Below, in pieces: positions 1 to 9,405 of a DNA stretch of 64,000 nucleotides (position 1 is its first letter; each line of letters begins with the position of its first letter). Below the pieces are notes generated by a model. That model saw nothing but the letters and a program-made list of their open reading frames with translations. It did no database searches and was not told the DNA's origin. The DNA is taken from NCBI GenBank assembly GCA_010405405.1, contig MU004242.1:1039769-1103768 (forward strand), written 5' to 3'. The translations under genes were made by a program, and so were the position numbers. Source of the DNA: Microthyrium microscopicum. Taxonomy: Eukaryota > Ascomycota > Dothideomycetes > Microthyriales > Microthyriaceae.

Positions 1-43
1 CGCATACCTTATAATCATGCCTAATTCTAATGATATCTTTCAG

Positions 44-686
44 ATTCCAAGTTCTTGCTTATCCACCATACAACCTCAAGCCGGATCAACTAGCTTATAT
101 CAATCTTCCTGGAAGCATCATCAACTTACTCACCTCCATCTTCTCGGGACTATTCAGCGATTGGTTAATCAAGTTCCTGTCTCGACGCAACAAGGGTGTC
201 TACGAGCCAGAATTCAGACTTCTTCTGATGCTGCCAGCCACCATCTTCTCAACCGTGTCGTTCTTGCTTCTTGGCAATGCTTATCATTACAAATGGTCGA
301 TCGTACGAATTGTTGCTTGCAGCATATGCATGAACATCGCTGTCCCATTTGCCGGAAACGCGTCGATGACATACATTTACGATACACAAAGGACAACAGC
401 AACAGAAGCTGTCGTGGCAAGTGCCCTGGTCAAGTCGATCTTTGGATACTTCGTCACGAGCTATGTCCCAGCATGGTTCGAAAAGGCCGGCCCACTCAAA
501 GCTTTCACTACCCTGGCTATCCTAAACGTATCGTTCGCATGCTTGACGATCCCAGTATATATCTTCGGAAAAAGATTACGCGGCATGGTATGTCATACTA
601 TCCAACTCCAAATTCAATTACTAATGATTACTTAGGTTGCGCGAAACAAATTCCTGATGAAAGCAGCTATCCACAAGGAAGACTAG
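44..686 (+). CDS. MFS permease, C-terminal part (5' end outside window)
   Basis: This is the last part of a polytopic Major Facilitator transporter. The first exon base in the window is 44, after an intron ending ...TTTCAG at 43 with a CTAAT-type branch site. One further intron (588-635, GTATGT...CTTAG) leads to a last exon coding VARNKFLMKAAIHKED and a stop at 684-686. Hydrophobic segments alternate with short basic loops (GLFSDWLIKFLSRRNKG, then several membrane spans), and the tail has the IPVYIFGKRLRG cytosolic end typical of fungal MFS permeases of the DHA1/polyamine-transporter-like group. The N-terminal half lies upstream of the window, so the substrate cannot be inferred. The reading frame looks intact. 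Confidence 0.75.
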
Positions 687-1356
687 ATGTGCGCTTGGCT
701 CTAATATGGAGAACAGCGGTGTTTACGTGATCAAGATCTTGGGGGTTATTTTAGGAATGCCATGGTGAGGTTCGATACATACAGTACAGTACATACGCTT
801 CAGATTGGATATATTTGCTGAAGCCAGGATTGATACCGATTTACATTATTCTCTTGTACAGTAATAATCCATGCTTCTTAGATTGTCTGAAGATTCGGCA
901 CCAGTTGACTGATATTTACCCATCAAGTTGTACTCCAATGACAGTGAAGTTAATTAATCGCGCGTTATTTTCCCCCAGCTAAGTGGAGAGCTGAACCGGG
1001 AAGCAGGTAATCGCTGAATAGTGTGACTGGTCATAGTCATCGATTGATAGTATGTTCATGTTTCATATTAGCATATATGGCGATAAGTTATATATCAGTG
1101 TATTAACCGATTAGGTGTTTGCCGATCTTTCTAGCGCTTTGTGGTATAGACTGATCTCCATGGTTCGAACGACTCTCCAATGAACTGGTCAAGCCTTACA
1201 GTAATGTGAGCTAAGCATGCGTGGCACGGCGCTGCTGATATCGACTATCGCTCGATCTGTTCTGCCATATTACCTTTGCCCTTCTGCTTTGACAGGGTAG
1301 TCGACTTCTTGTCACTGAAATATTGCGTTTTAATCTGAACTGATATTCAAGATTTT
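687..1356. other. intergenic, no gene seen
   Basis: No coding frame, RNA gene or repeat could be supported here. It separates the MFS gene from the inverted-repeat unit. Confidence 0.5.
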
Positions 1357-1408
1357 GAAGTTCAAGACTGCCACTGACTTCAAAGCGTAAGGAAGTGCGG
1401 CAGACTGT
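1357..1408 (+). repeat. left arm of 52-bp inverted repeat
   Basis: This 52-bp stretch (starts GAAGTTCA, ends GCGGCAGACTGT) recurs in inverse orientation at 3635-3686 with 4 mismatches. The innermost 24 bp are identical. The two arms enclose the YDR514C-like gene and the MITE. No target-site duplication is evident outside the arms. Confidence 0.8.
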
Positions 1409-1455
1409 CGAAAACGGAAGGTCGAATAAGGTATTGGTTAAGCATATATAATGGC

Positions 1456-2692
1456 CTAAGTAGAGGATTCAAATAGTGTACCAAGCCCCAAATCAGCTTC
1501 CAGATCTTTCTGTCGCTCTTGTTCATCTTGCTTCTTTACCTTCATTAAGCTGGTTCTGATATCTCTTTGCGCTTCATAATAAGCACCCCTTGAATCTGCT
1601 TCAGTCCACCAGCCGGATTCGGATGGTAGATGCTTGGTTACCTTTAGTTGTACATTTCCGACAACAGAGCCGTCAACCTCATTTACAAATTTGTCTAAAG
1701 AAGTATGCATCTTGAACGTAAGATAGGCGGGAAAGGTAGAGGATGTGATCGGGCCAGATGAATGGCGATTGCCTTCATGGAGCTTATCCGTTTTTCTCCC
1801 AGCCGTCCTTGGGCAGTACTTTTTGGAGGTAGGCAAGTACCATTTCGGCGTTTCTCAACTCGTAAGGTAAAGCGGTTCCGTGTTGCGCTTCTATTTTAGC
1901 CGTAAGAGGATATCTCTGCTCTGGATAAGGCCGGCGCCGGAACAGAGGTCGCTTGCCGCCTGCTGTTGGATATACTTTCATCTTTGAATCTGGCTCTCGA
2001 TGCAGTAGAGCTGTGAGTAGGGCGAAATTTCTAATACCATCATTGCCGGCAGAGTGGCGCTTATTCCTCCTTACGGTGCGATGCTCGGTGATCCCGAGGG
2101 AGAGACAGCTGTCGTAAAGACCGCGCAGTTTATGACCAGATGCTTGAGTAACAAAGTCACTCAAGTCAGCCCAGGCTGAGACGAGTTTCAATAATCTTGG
2201 GCAGCACTTCTGCAACCAGATCATCTCCTCTCTTCCCCCGAACGTCAAGACGATTAGATTTGTCCTGCCTGCTTTCAAGTTTTCTAAAGCTTGCAGAATG
2301 GTAGCTTCCGCGGTGGCTTCTACCTCGGTCGCTTCAACTGGCGTCGCTTTACCATGTTTATATCTTTCGCGTTTTTTGCCGATGTGTTCTGGTGCCATTC
2401 GAAGAACTGGGATGCTGAAGCTTTCGATAGATGCTTCTTGAATGAAAGCCCCAAATGTACCATCTGGTACTAAGTAGGCTCTTCGTTGTTTGTCGGTCTG
2501 TCGTAGGTGCGTGATGGACGGACAAAGTAAAAAACCAATCTCCCTGATCTGCGCTCTCCGTCCTCCAACTTCGAGTGATAAGATAGCCGAATCGGCATGT
2601 TGTGCCAGAAAGTCGTCCAGACTCAAGGTCAAGAAGGGCTTGATAAATTTTCGATGGGCCGTCGCGTCTGCGGAGACCATGGTGTTCGGCAT
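1456..2692 (-). CDS. YDR514C/Gfd2-like protein with degenerate exonuclease fold
   Basis: Predicted protein of about 345 residues. The ATG is at 2692, with one phase-0 intron that starts at 1819 or 1840 and ends at 1711; both donors preserve frame. A domain of about 180 residues resembles the fungal Gfd2/YDR514C-like RNase H/DEDD exonuclease fold. It has a start AILSLEVGGRRAQIREIGF, an LR..LYDSCLSLGI segment and the hallmark HSAGNDGIRNFALLTALL helix, matching the family's HNAGNDA. The first acidic motif reads SLE where an active enzyme would have D-x-E, and the central H..D motif is replaced by FGGREEMIW. Catalysis is therefore doubtful. A charged tail with a QDEQERQKDLEADLG helix follows the intron. 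The family assignment is inferred from motif pattern only. The gene sits between inverted-repeat arms and has a MITE 135 bp upstream of its start. Confidence 0.6.
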
Positions 2693-2826
2693 GGAGAAGG
2701 TCGAGCTGAATGATCAAATGGATTGCAAGACAGGTGTCCTGGTTGTTTGGTTATAGAAAAGCCATGACTTGAAAGGTCATGTTGCTGAGCTCTTATATCC
2801 AAAGTTCCTAACTGATGCGAGTTATG

Positions 2827-3046
2827 GTACCTCTGCCTTGCATTCTGTGCTTCTAGGGGTGCAAGAATATGTCTTTATGAGCAACTACTCTGATTGGTTG
2901 TAGGTAGGCCTCACGTGACCCCTAAACGCAAGCCCTAGAATTCAACCAATCAGGATAGCAAGCCACATAAAGTGGCCAATCAGAATAGCGAAGCAGGAAG
3001 ACACAAAATCTTTGGGGTAGAAGCACAGAATGCAAGGCAGAGGTAC
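2827..3046. mobile_element. MITE-like element with 29-bp perfect terminal inverted repeats
   Basis: Arms at 2827-2855 and 3018-3046 are perfect inverted copies (29 bp each, CCTCTGCCTTGCATTCTG within). Each outer end lies at a GTAC, so a TA target duplication (2828-2829 and 3044-3045) is possible. Subterminal inverted copies of an ATTGG-containing 16-mer lie at 2885-2900, 2943-2958 and 2976-2988. The element is about 220 bp, non-coding and foldback-capable, as expected for a miniature inverted-repeat element of a Tc1/mariner-like family. Confidence 0.75.
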
Positions 3047-3634
3047 TGAACCTCGCTGGCGAACCTTGGCTTTATCTTTCAACCACGGTCGCGTCAGTTT
3101 TCTGGGTACTGGATACTAGATACTGGATACTTCTAGATACTTCTGGACCCATATTCGCTGCAAGTGCTACCTCTGAGTCTGCGCTGTGTAGGCAGCCAAG
3201 GTTGATACCCTTGGAATTATTTTTCATGCGCACATTGAATGTCCGTATCCATGACAGAATGAGACTGTAAAATTCCATCAGTGTACGCCGGCCTTGGCTA
3301 GGTATGGAATTCTCGATAACTGCAGTGTGTGAAGAAACACAAGTTAAGGGGTGCTTGAATCCCCCAGCATCGAAGATGCGGTGGATTGACCACGGTAGTG
3401 AGGTATAGAATACAAAACTCTACCAACCCAATGATGTGCTCAAAACTAATTTCATATCAGCACCAGTATCGGCTTGTAAACACATATGGCGCTTGAGGCA
3501 ATTATTAAGGAATTATCTCTCAAAGTAGTACTAGTGTATCTTGAATGCGCACCGCGTTTCGTTCGCCTTATTCCTCGCGTTGTCTCTGGCCTTGCTGTCT
3601 TGGCTGTTAGACTCTTCCAATTTCGTCGTGTCCA
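3047..3634. other. intergenic inside the inverted-repeat unit
   Basis: No gene is supported. A short imperfect direct repeat of TACTGGATAC/TAGATACT lies at about 3107-3147. Confidence 0.4.
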
Positions 3635-3686
3635 ACAGTCTGCCGCACTTCCTTACGCATTGAAGTCAATGGCAGTGATGAACTTC
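3635..3686 (-). repeat. right arm of 52-bp inverted repeat
   Basis: Reverse-complement partner of 1357-1408, 48 of 52 positions identical. Just outside it (about 3729-3748) a further partly matching stretch corresponds to sequence next to the left arm, so the duplicated block may once have been longer. Confidence 0.8.
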
Positions 3687-3893
3687 TGATCGAATGCAGA
3701 AAGAAAGCACTTCATGGAATATGTGGAACTTGAAATCAAAATCTTCTTCAAAGGGTATGGAAGCCCGCGACATGTTCGCATTAATTATCGATATTAGATA
3801 GACCACAGAAAGCATCTCCTCATCTTATGCTTGTAGTATAGCTTTCCAGTCAACACAATGCACCGATACAGAATCACTCATCAGATTCTAATG

Positions 3894-6020
3894 TTACGTA
3901 GCAACATCCCCATACTTCTCGAAGAATTCCAGCGTCATGGCTGCCAAAAAGCACGGCACCTGTCGCTTCCCATCAACCCAAAATTCAATCAAGCCTCTTA
4001 TCTCTCGCGCAAACTCGCTTTCTGTGCCTCCACTGACCTTCATCGTGCCGTGTTCACCGTCAAACTCTATATATGGGCGTACTCCCCCGTCGGTAGGCTT
4101 AGGGTAGAACATGCTACTGGCTTTGACCTTGCCGTTTTGTTCGAACGATAGCTGCCAGCCTAACAGCGAGAAGACTGCTTCGCGAAATTCAAGGCCTTTG
4201 GCGCTGAAGATCTCGCGTAGACGGCGAGATTTCTTTTCGAGATTTGCGATGTTTGTGTCTTTCGCATCGAGGGATAATTGTAGGGTTGTTAGGCTGGCAC
4301 TTGGCACGAGCTGTGAATCACCAGCAGGGCCATGGGTGGGCAGTTTATTGGCTATTTGAGCGCTGAGGGTTTCGTTCTCGGCGCGGAGGGCGTCGAGTGT
4401 GGCTTGTTTGATGGCCGATGCGGAAGAAGTAGGATTGTTGCGAAGTTCGAGAATTCGGTAGCGGGAGCTGGCTTTTATGGTGGTGAGTTGCGTGGATTTG
4501 GCCGCAAGATCGGATTCGAGGACGCTGAAGCGGGTCTGCAGAGCGTGATGGCTTTCTTGCAGGGCTTTGTTCTTGCGGAGTAGTTCGCCGATGCGCTCAT
4601 CGTCAGGCTGTTCTAGGGGGCGTTTGCTGCCGATGGGCAGGGAGGTTGAGGGTGTAGAGGGTGTGGCTTCGAGTTTGGAGAGATTGGATTCTAAGGTGTC
4701 AAGCTCGGTACGGTATTGGTCGACTAGACTTTCGAGTTCTTGGATGCGGGTGGCTTGGGTGGCGGAGTATCGCTCTGGGTTCATCTCCGATTCTTCAGCG
4801 TCAAGGGTTTTGAGTTGTTCGCGAAGATAGGCAGTCTCTTTTACGGCGAGATTCTTCTGTCGTTCTATTCTAGCTTTGGCTTTGAATTCTCCTGCCTTGT
4901 CTGAGCCTGCTCCTTTCAGTTGTGTGATCTGTTTTTGGAGCTCGGCCTTTGAATTTTCTAGAGCCTGTATTTCTTCGTCTTTTGTTGTGAGCTCTGGTTG
5001 TATAGAGCCGAGCTGATCAAGAAGAGAAGCCTTCTCTAGTCTCTCAGTCATAAATGCGCGTGCAAGCTCTTCTGGCGAATCAAATTCGAATTCAGCACCA
5101 CCAGACGCTTGACTTTGCAGATATGTAGCCCACGATCGATGCTCAGCTTCTAGCGAATCGTTTCGAATTCGGACTTCTGCGAGTTCTGTCCGCAGGCCTT
5201 GCATTAGGCGTAATTTGTTTTCTAGTGTTCGCTTCTCTTCCTCCACAATCTCGATGCTCTTTTTGACCTTTCGGAACTCTTGCAATTCTTGAAGTTGTTC
5301 TCGATTCGCCGACTCTAGTTTCCGGATATGTGCCACTTGCTCAGACAGATCTCTTTTCAAGATATCTAGCGCTTCGGAGTCGCCGCCGGACGCTCTCAAT
5401 TTGATGAGTTCCGCTTCCATTTCTTCATTCTGCGTCTCTCGTTGCGCCAACTTTTGTTGCGTTGCATGTAACACGCTGTCCTTCCGTTCCGCCTCTTCTT
5501 TGATTTGGTCATAGGATTGCTGCAGCGCATTATGTTGTCCCTCCCAGTCCCGCTGCTTGCGCTCTTGAATCCGCTCAGCATCACCAACCTTTTCCAGCGC
5601 CTCATCGAGCTCTTCTTGAAGCGCTTGTTTCTGTCCTTCCACGCGACGTACTGTGCGCTCCAGATTCGTTTTTTCCACCGCCGCAGCCTCTTGTTGATCA
5701 TGAATCTGTTTGCTCAAAGCCTCAGCTTTCGCGGATGCCGAGGAAGCGCTCGCCTCAGCTGCTTGTGCGCGACGATGATCGCCGTCGGCTCGCGCGCGAA
5801 CTTCTCGCAAATCGCTGTCATGCTGGAGTTTGATGAGATCGCGGTCCTGTTTAAGGGAGGATAATTCGTATTCGAGTGTTTTGATGGCAGCGCGGAGGTC
5901 TTCGTTTCCAGAATCAGGTTTTATCATAGAGGATGCGCGTAGCGTTTTGCGCAATGCAGCCTCGTCAGGTTCCCCACTAAGGAAGTTGTACGAAGGCTGA
6001 TTTGGGCGCCGCGTAGACAT
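3894..6020 (-). CDS. MAD1: spindle assembly checkpoint protein Mad1
   Basis: Single-exon gene of 708 residues, close to yeast (749) and fission yeast (about 690) Mad1. Residues from about 40 to 590 are almost continuous heptad coiled coil rich in E, K, Q and L. Around residue 520 lies a RILELRNNPTSSA segment matching the Mad2-interaction motif region, followed by ALRAENETL. The last 110 residues are the conserved Mad1 C-terminal domain. It starts with SRRLREIFSAKGLEFREAV, which includes the RLK-type Bub1/kinetochore-binding site, continues with IEFDGEHGTMKVSGG, and ends with VPCFLAAMTLEFFEKYGDV. The protein anchors Mad2 at nuclear pores and unattached kinetochores. An ACGCGT box lies about 180 bp upstream. 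Confidence 0.95.
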   Translation of the reverse strand: MSTRRPNQPSYNFLSGEPDEAALRKTLRASSMIKPDSGNEDLRAAIKTLEYELSSLKQDRDLIKLQHDSDLREVRARADGDHRRAQAAEASASSASAKAEALSKQIHDQQEAAAVEKTNLERTVRRVEGQKQALQEELDEALEKVGDAERIQERKQRDWEGQHNALQQSYDQIKEEAERKDSVLHATQQKLAQRETQNEEMEAELIKLRASGGDSEALDILKRDLSEQVAHIRKLESANREQLQELQEFRKVKKSIEIVEEEKRTLENKLRLMQGLRTELAEVRIRNDSLEAEHRSWATYLQSQASGGAEFEFDSPEELARAFMTERLEKASLLDQLGSIQPELTTKDEEIQALENSKAELQKQITQLKGAGSDKAGEFKAKARIERQKNLAVKETAYLREQLKTLDAEESEMNPERYSATQATRIQELESLVDQYRTELDTLESNLSKLEATPSTPSTSLPIGSKRPLEQPDDERIGELLRKNKALQESHHALQTRFSVLESDLAAKSTQLTTIKASSRYRILELRNNPTSSASAIKQATLDALRAENETLSAQIANKLPTHGPAGDSQLVPSASLTTLQLSLDAKDTNIANLEKKSRRLREIFSAKGLEFREAVFSLLGWQLSFEQNGKVKASSMFYPKPTDGGVRPYIEFDGEHGTMKVSGGTESEFAREIRGLIEFWVDGKRQVPCFLAAMTLEFFEKYGDVAT

Positions 6021-6198
6021 TGTAGCGAGAATAGAAATTTGTGGAAGGTTTAGAAGACGGTTGGCACTGCCATGTTAGATCTGCCCGATGGTTTGCTATT
6101 GCAGTAGCCTAGCCAGGCGATGTTGGGTGAAATGGTTGTAATTGGAAATTGGATGTCGTGAAGACGTTTCGGTCTTGGTCGACTGTTGCCAAACAAAG

Positions 6199-6204
6199 AC
6201 GCGT
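6199..6204. promoter_or_regulatory. MluI cell-cycle box (ACGCGT) upstream of MAD1
   Basis: Palindromic ACGCGT about 180 bp 5' of the MAD1 start codon. In fungi this is the core site of MBF (Mbp1/Swi6-type) for G1/S transcription. Functional use here is inferred; single hexamers also occur by chance. Confidence 0.35.
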
Positions 6205-6252
6205 CGGGTCAAATTAAGGTTGCGCCTGCCTGCTACTACTCCGAACGTGGTT

Positions 6253-6305
6253 TAGCTCAGCCTTGCTGTCCAACGACCATAAGGCTGAGGTTCGAATGTT
6301 CAACT
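6253..6305 (+). other. tRNA-like relic (A-box/B-box spacing 36 nt, 9-bp hairpin)
   Basis: TAGCTCAGCC (A-box-like) is followed after 36 nt by GGTTCGAATG (B-box-like). CTCAGCCTT (6257-6265) pairs perfectly with AAGGCTGAG (6281-6289). No acceptor stem or anticodon arm can be drawn, so it is not a functional tRNA. It may be a tRNA-derived repeat or chance. Confidence 0.25.
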
Positions 6306-6731
6306 TCACCTTTTGCAAAAATCATCTCCTTGCCAGCAATTATGCCTATTTTGGCATACAACAATACAAGAATAAAAAATTCGCGTTTTTCACTTAGGTA
6401 ACTAGATCACACAGCTCGCACTGTCTAGAGAAATAGATCACCTTGTCAGTGATCCGTCATTGTTGATAACTAAGCTTATTGATCCTTTCGACTTCTCCAT
6501 CAATCTGTCACCAGCATCATGAGGTTACATTTTCCCTAGTACAAAACTTTTGCCTAGTAGTTTGATTGATTTTGCATTAATATTTCTCGAAGTTCATCTC
6601 ATGTATTTGAAAAAGATTACTTTTGGGTTGAGAAGGTATTGTCTCATAATGTAAACAATGGAGACAAGACGAAACCAGTCTCCCTCTCCCCGCAAAAAAA
6701 CCACGAAAACACAGATTAAAAAAACAAAAAC

Positions 6732-6768
6732 TCGGCGCACTTCTATTTTCTGATTAGAAGTGCGCCGA
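6732..6768 (-). repeat. perfect 14-bp hairpin followed by T-tracts on the minus strand
   Basis: Arms 6732-6745 and 6755-6768 (TCGGCGCACTTCTA and its complement) flank a 9-nt loop. Reading on the minus strand the hairpin is followed by GAGTTTTTGTTTTTTT. Upstream on that strand is a B-box-like GGTTCAAAC at about 6810. This could be the 3' end of a Pol III-type small RNA or a small foldback repeat. Confidence 0.5.
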
Positions 6769-7822
6769 TAAAACTCCTCTTTCGAGTGGTTTTTGCTGTG
6801 ACGATCCCTACGTTTGAACCCGTCACCTGCCAGTTTGGCTTGTTTTGGGTAGCTAATTGGGTGGTGACTAACGGACCTGCTCCTACCCAATTGTAGTTAC
6901 ACCGTCGTTAGCCGTCCAATTAGAACTGCCCCAGGGATGAATAATCTGATGAGGCTGAGGAAGTCACATCTCTGCCACTGATTACATTTTGGTTACGGTC
7001 AAATTGCGGTGACTTTGAATATAGCTAAGAATTCTGTGCCCATAATCCTCTGCCTAAATTCGAGGTTCAAGGTTCGGAGCATCTCTGCTTGTAGATTGGT
7101 CGCCTGAAAAGAAAAGTAGAAAAATTCAGCAAGTCTTCTGGTAAACACTGGAGCATATCTGAGTTTGGTGGTATCGATGGTGGTGCTCAGGCCCTTCTGT
7201 AACCTCCAATTGCTACCATAAACTCGCCAGATACTCGCTCAAGTCTCCTAGCCTTCGCCGAAAATTTCTTTTGCATATGTGATAGAGCAATTGTTGCAAC
7301 CTGGCTCGTATTCGAATCATGTAGTCATTGTAACGCTGGTGTTATTGCCTCAAAGTGTTCAACTTTCATCGATTACGGATAGAAAGCTTCTCGATATCTG
7401 CGAGGCGCTACGAAGGATGGAGTTTGTAGCATGAATAAGTGAAGATGTCTTCTACCTATAAAAGATATAGCCTTCCACTTGCACTACTGTTACAGCGCTT
7501 TCCTTATATCAGCCGAGTGCTCAAAGCTTGTTTCAAATTCAACCTTCAATTACTTAATTAGGTAAACACCTCCTAAGCGCCACGAAATAGGAAACGACCA
7601 GCTGAGCATTCGTTGCACAAAGGTAACACTACAACACGTTCACGCTAAGTATATATTGAGCATTAGCATTGGCTAGTCTCAGTGTAGCAAGTACAACTGC
7701 AACGTCGAAAGGGGTTTGACCCAGTCTAAAGGAATATATGCCAACAGTCCTCATTCATCCAGCTCCTCTCATTCAACATTCCTTCAGTCATCCATGACGT
7801 CTATCCAAACACCTCCAGCCCA

Positions 7823-8877
7823 TCAGTCCTCCTCAAACACCCCATCCGTAACAGTAAAAACCAGTTTCTGCTTATAACTAAACGCAGTCACAATCCTAAA
7901 GCCATTAATCATGAAATCCTTGTTCTTTTCAGACGCCAGCCGGGCAATGGGCGAATTCCCCAAAACCTTGTCCAAGACACCAGTATGCCGTTCATCATCT
8001 ACATGGAGTTTCGCCAACTTATAGCACTCTACCGGATTCAAATCATGTACAAGCGAGATCGCAGCTTTGGAGACTGCCTCCCTGTTCGCGTCCGCTAGAC
8101 TGAGATATGTACCAATAATATGAATATCGGCCGACGGAAGCTGAGGATAAGTCTCTTCGCTTAAAACGGACACGTCGTAGTCATCTTCAACCGTTATCTG
8201 ATAGACGGTGTACATTGGCGTAGTGCCAGCGCTTTTGAGGATAGAGCTGATTTGGCAGTCTTTTTCGCGGTCTATGTAGACCGAGATGGAGTTGTCGAGG
8301 TTTTCGGAGTTGAGCGGTGACTGTATGCCCCGAAACCACTTGTCTACCGCTTCGCCGCCATGCTCTCGAGTATGAATATTGAGGGCTGCGAGCGCTGCCG
8401 GGCAGTTTTTCCGAAGAATAGTCGCAACTGTACGGAATGTTTCGGGCGCTCCGTGGAGATATGGACCGTATACAGCCTGTTGTGTGGTATGTTCAAATGT
8501 GACTGTCACATAGTTGATTAGGGATGAGTTGGCTATATCTGGGGCTTCGGAAAGCCAGGCTGAATATGTTAGTCTTCAGTTGTGATGACTTGGTGAAGGG
8601 CGAACTTACCGACGTTGACGAGAGGAACCATCTGCTTCATCTCTTCCATCTCTTGATCCCAGGCGTCTCCGGACCCGAGGGTTTCTAGCCATGTGATATC
8701 TTCCGTGTACGCTTGAAGATTCGGCCGGTCAGCATCTAGGCCGACAGGACATGGACCGTCTTCGACCGGGTCGTTGATCTTTGGGGTTCGGATAGAAGCT
8801 TCAAGTGCTTTGAGACCTTCTATATTCTGTTTTGCCAATTTCGCCTGCTTGCGAGCTTTTCCTTTCGGGCGTGCCAT
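7823..8877 (-). CDS. conserved fungal protein of unknown function, 334 aa
   Basis: Two exons, 8877-8610 and 8559-7823, joined by a 50-nt intron with GTAAGT donor and TTCAG acceptor; the joint codon is Ala. The first in-frame ATG starts MARPKGKARKQAKLAKQ, a lysine/arginine-rich N terminus that could act as a nuclear localisation signal. The remainder is a soluble alpha/beta-looking chain without signal peptide or membrane span. It includes VYIDREKDC, TVYQITVEDDYDVSVLSEE and a C-terminal FRIVTAFSYKQKLVFTVTD strand pair. I do not recognise a family. Frame, splice signals and codon usage all support a real gene. Confidence 0.7.
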
Positions 8878-8937
8878 TTCGAATTGATATGGTAAAACAG
8901 CAGATATAAGCTGGGTTGATGTCGAATTAATACGCAA

Positions 8938-9405
8938 GCTCGTGTAATGATTTTATCGCTGCTAAGCTTTGAGATGATAAGGTGTCGAAGGTTGGAGTGT
9001 TGGAGTAATGAAAACGAGAGGAAGCTAAAATGTGTCGAAACAGCAGCGAGCCTTCTTGATATGAACAGGAACTAAGGACGAGGTGAAGGAGCTACCCGCT
9101 CCCCTATCAACGAGGCTCCTAGACCGAAAGTTGTAAGTAACTCTGTCACGCGCAATGCTTCCAGTTCTCAGGATACATTCAAGAACTCCTTTTGGTTTCG
9201 ATAGCCAAAGAAGGTGCTCACTCCTCTGATAGTTAGTTCTATTTGAAGTCGAATATCAGTTATCCGTTTGTCGGGTATTTCGAAGAGTATTAATATTTCT
9301 ATGCACAATTAAATCAATGCCTTGCTATGCATGCTCCATTCCATCGTAAATGCCAATCATCTCAAACGTCAAGTGCTCGTCAAAATGCTTGCTATGCGTC
9401 TAACC
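8938..9405. other. intergenic, no gene seen
   Basis: Tandem spacing between the unknown gene (its promoter side) and the 3' end of DPB2. No feature was supported. Confidence 0.4.

Larger units (their letters stand above)
6021..7822. other. long intergenic region between MAD1 and the next gene
   Basis: Contains the MAD1 promoter side, the tRNA-like relic, the 6732-6768 hairpin and A-rich tracts. No protein gene is supported. Confidence 0.45.

Noticed and set aside
3107-3147. TACTGGATAC-type short tandem repeat
   Set aside because: Too short and imperfect to be more than local slippage.
6732-6768. Bacterial-type rho-independent terminator
   Set aside because: The hairpin plus T-run would fit one, but all context is fungal nuclear; a Pol III end or foldback repeat is more reasonable.
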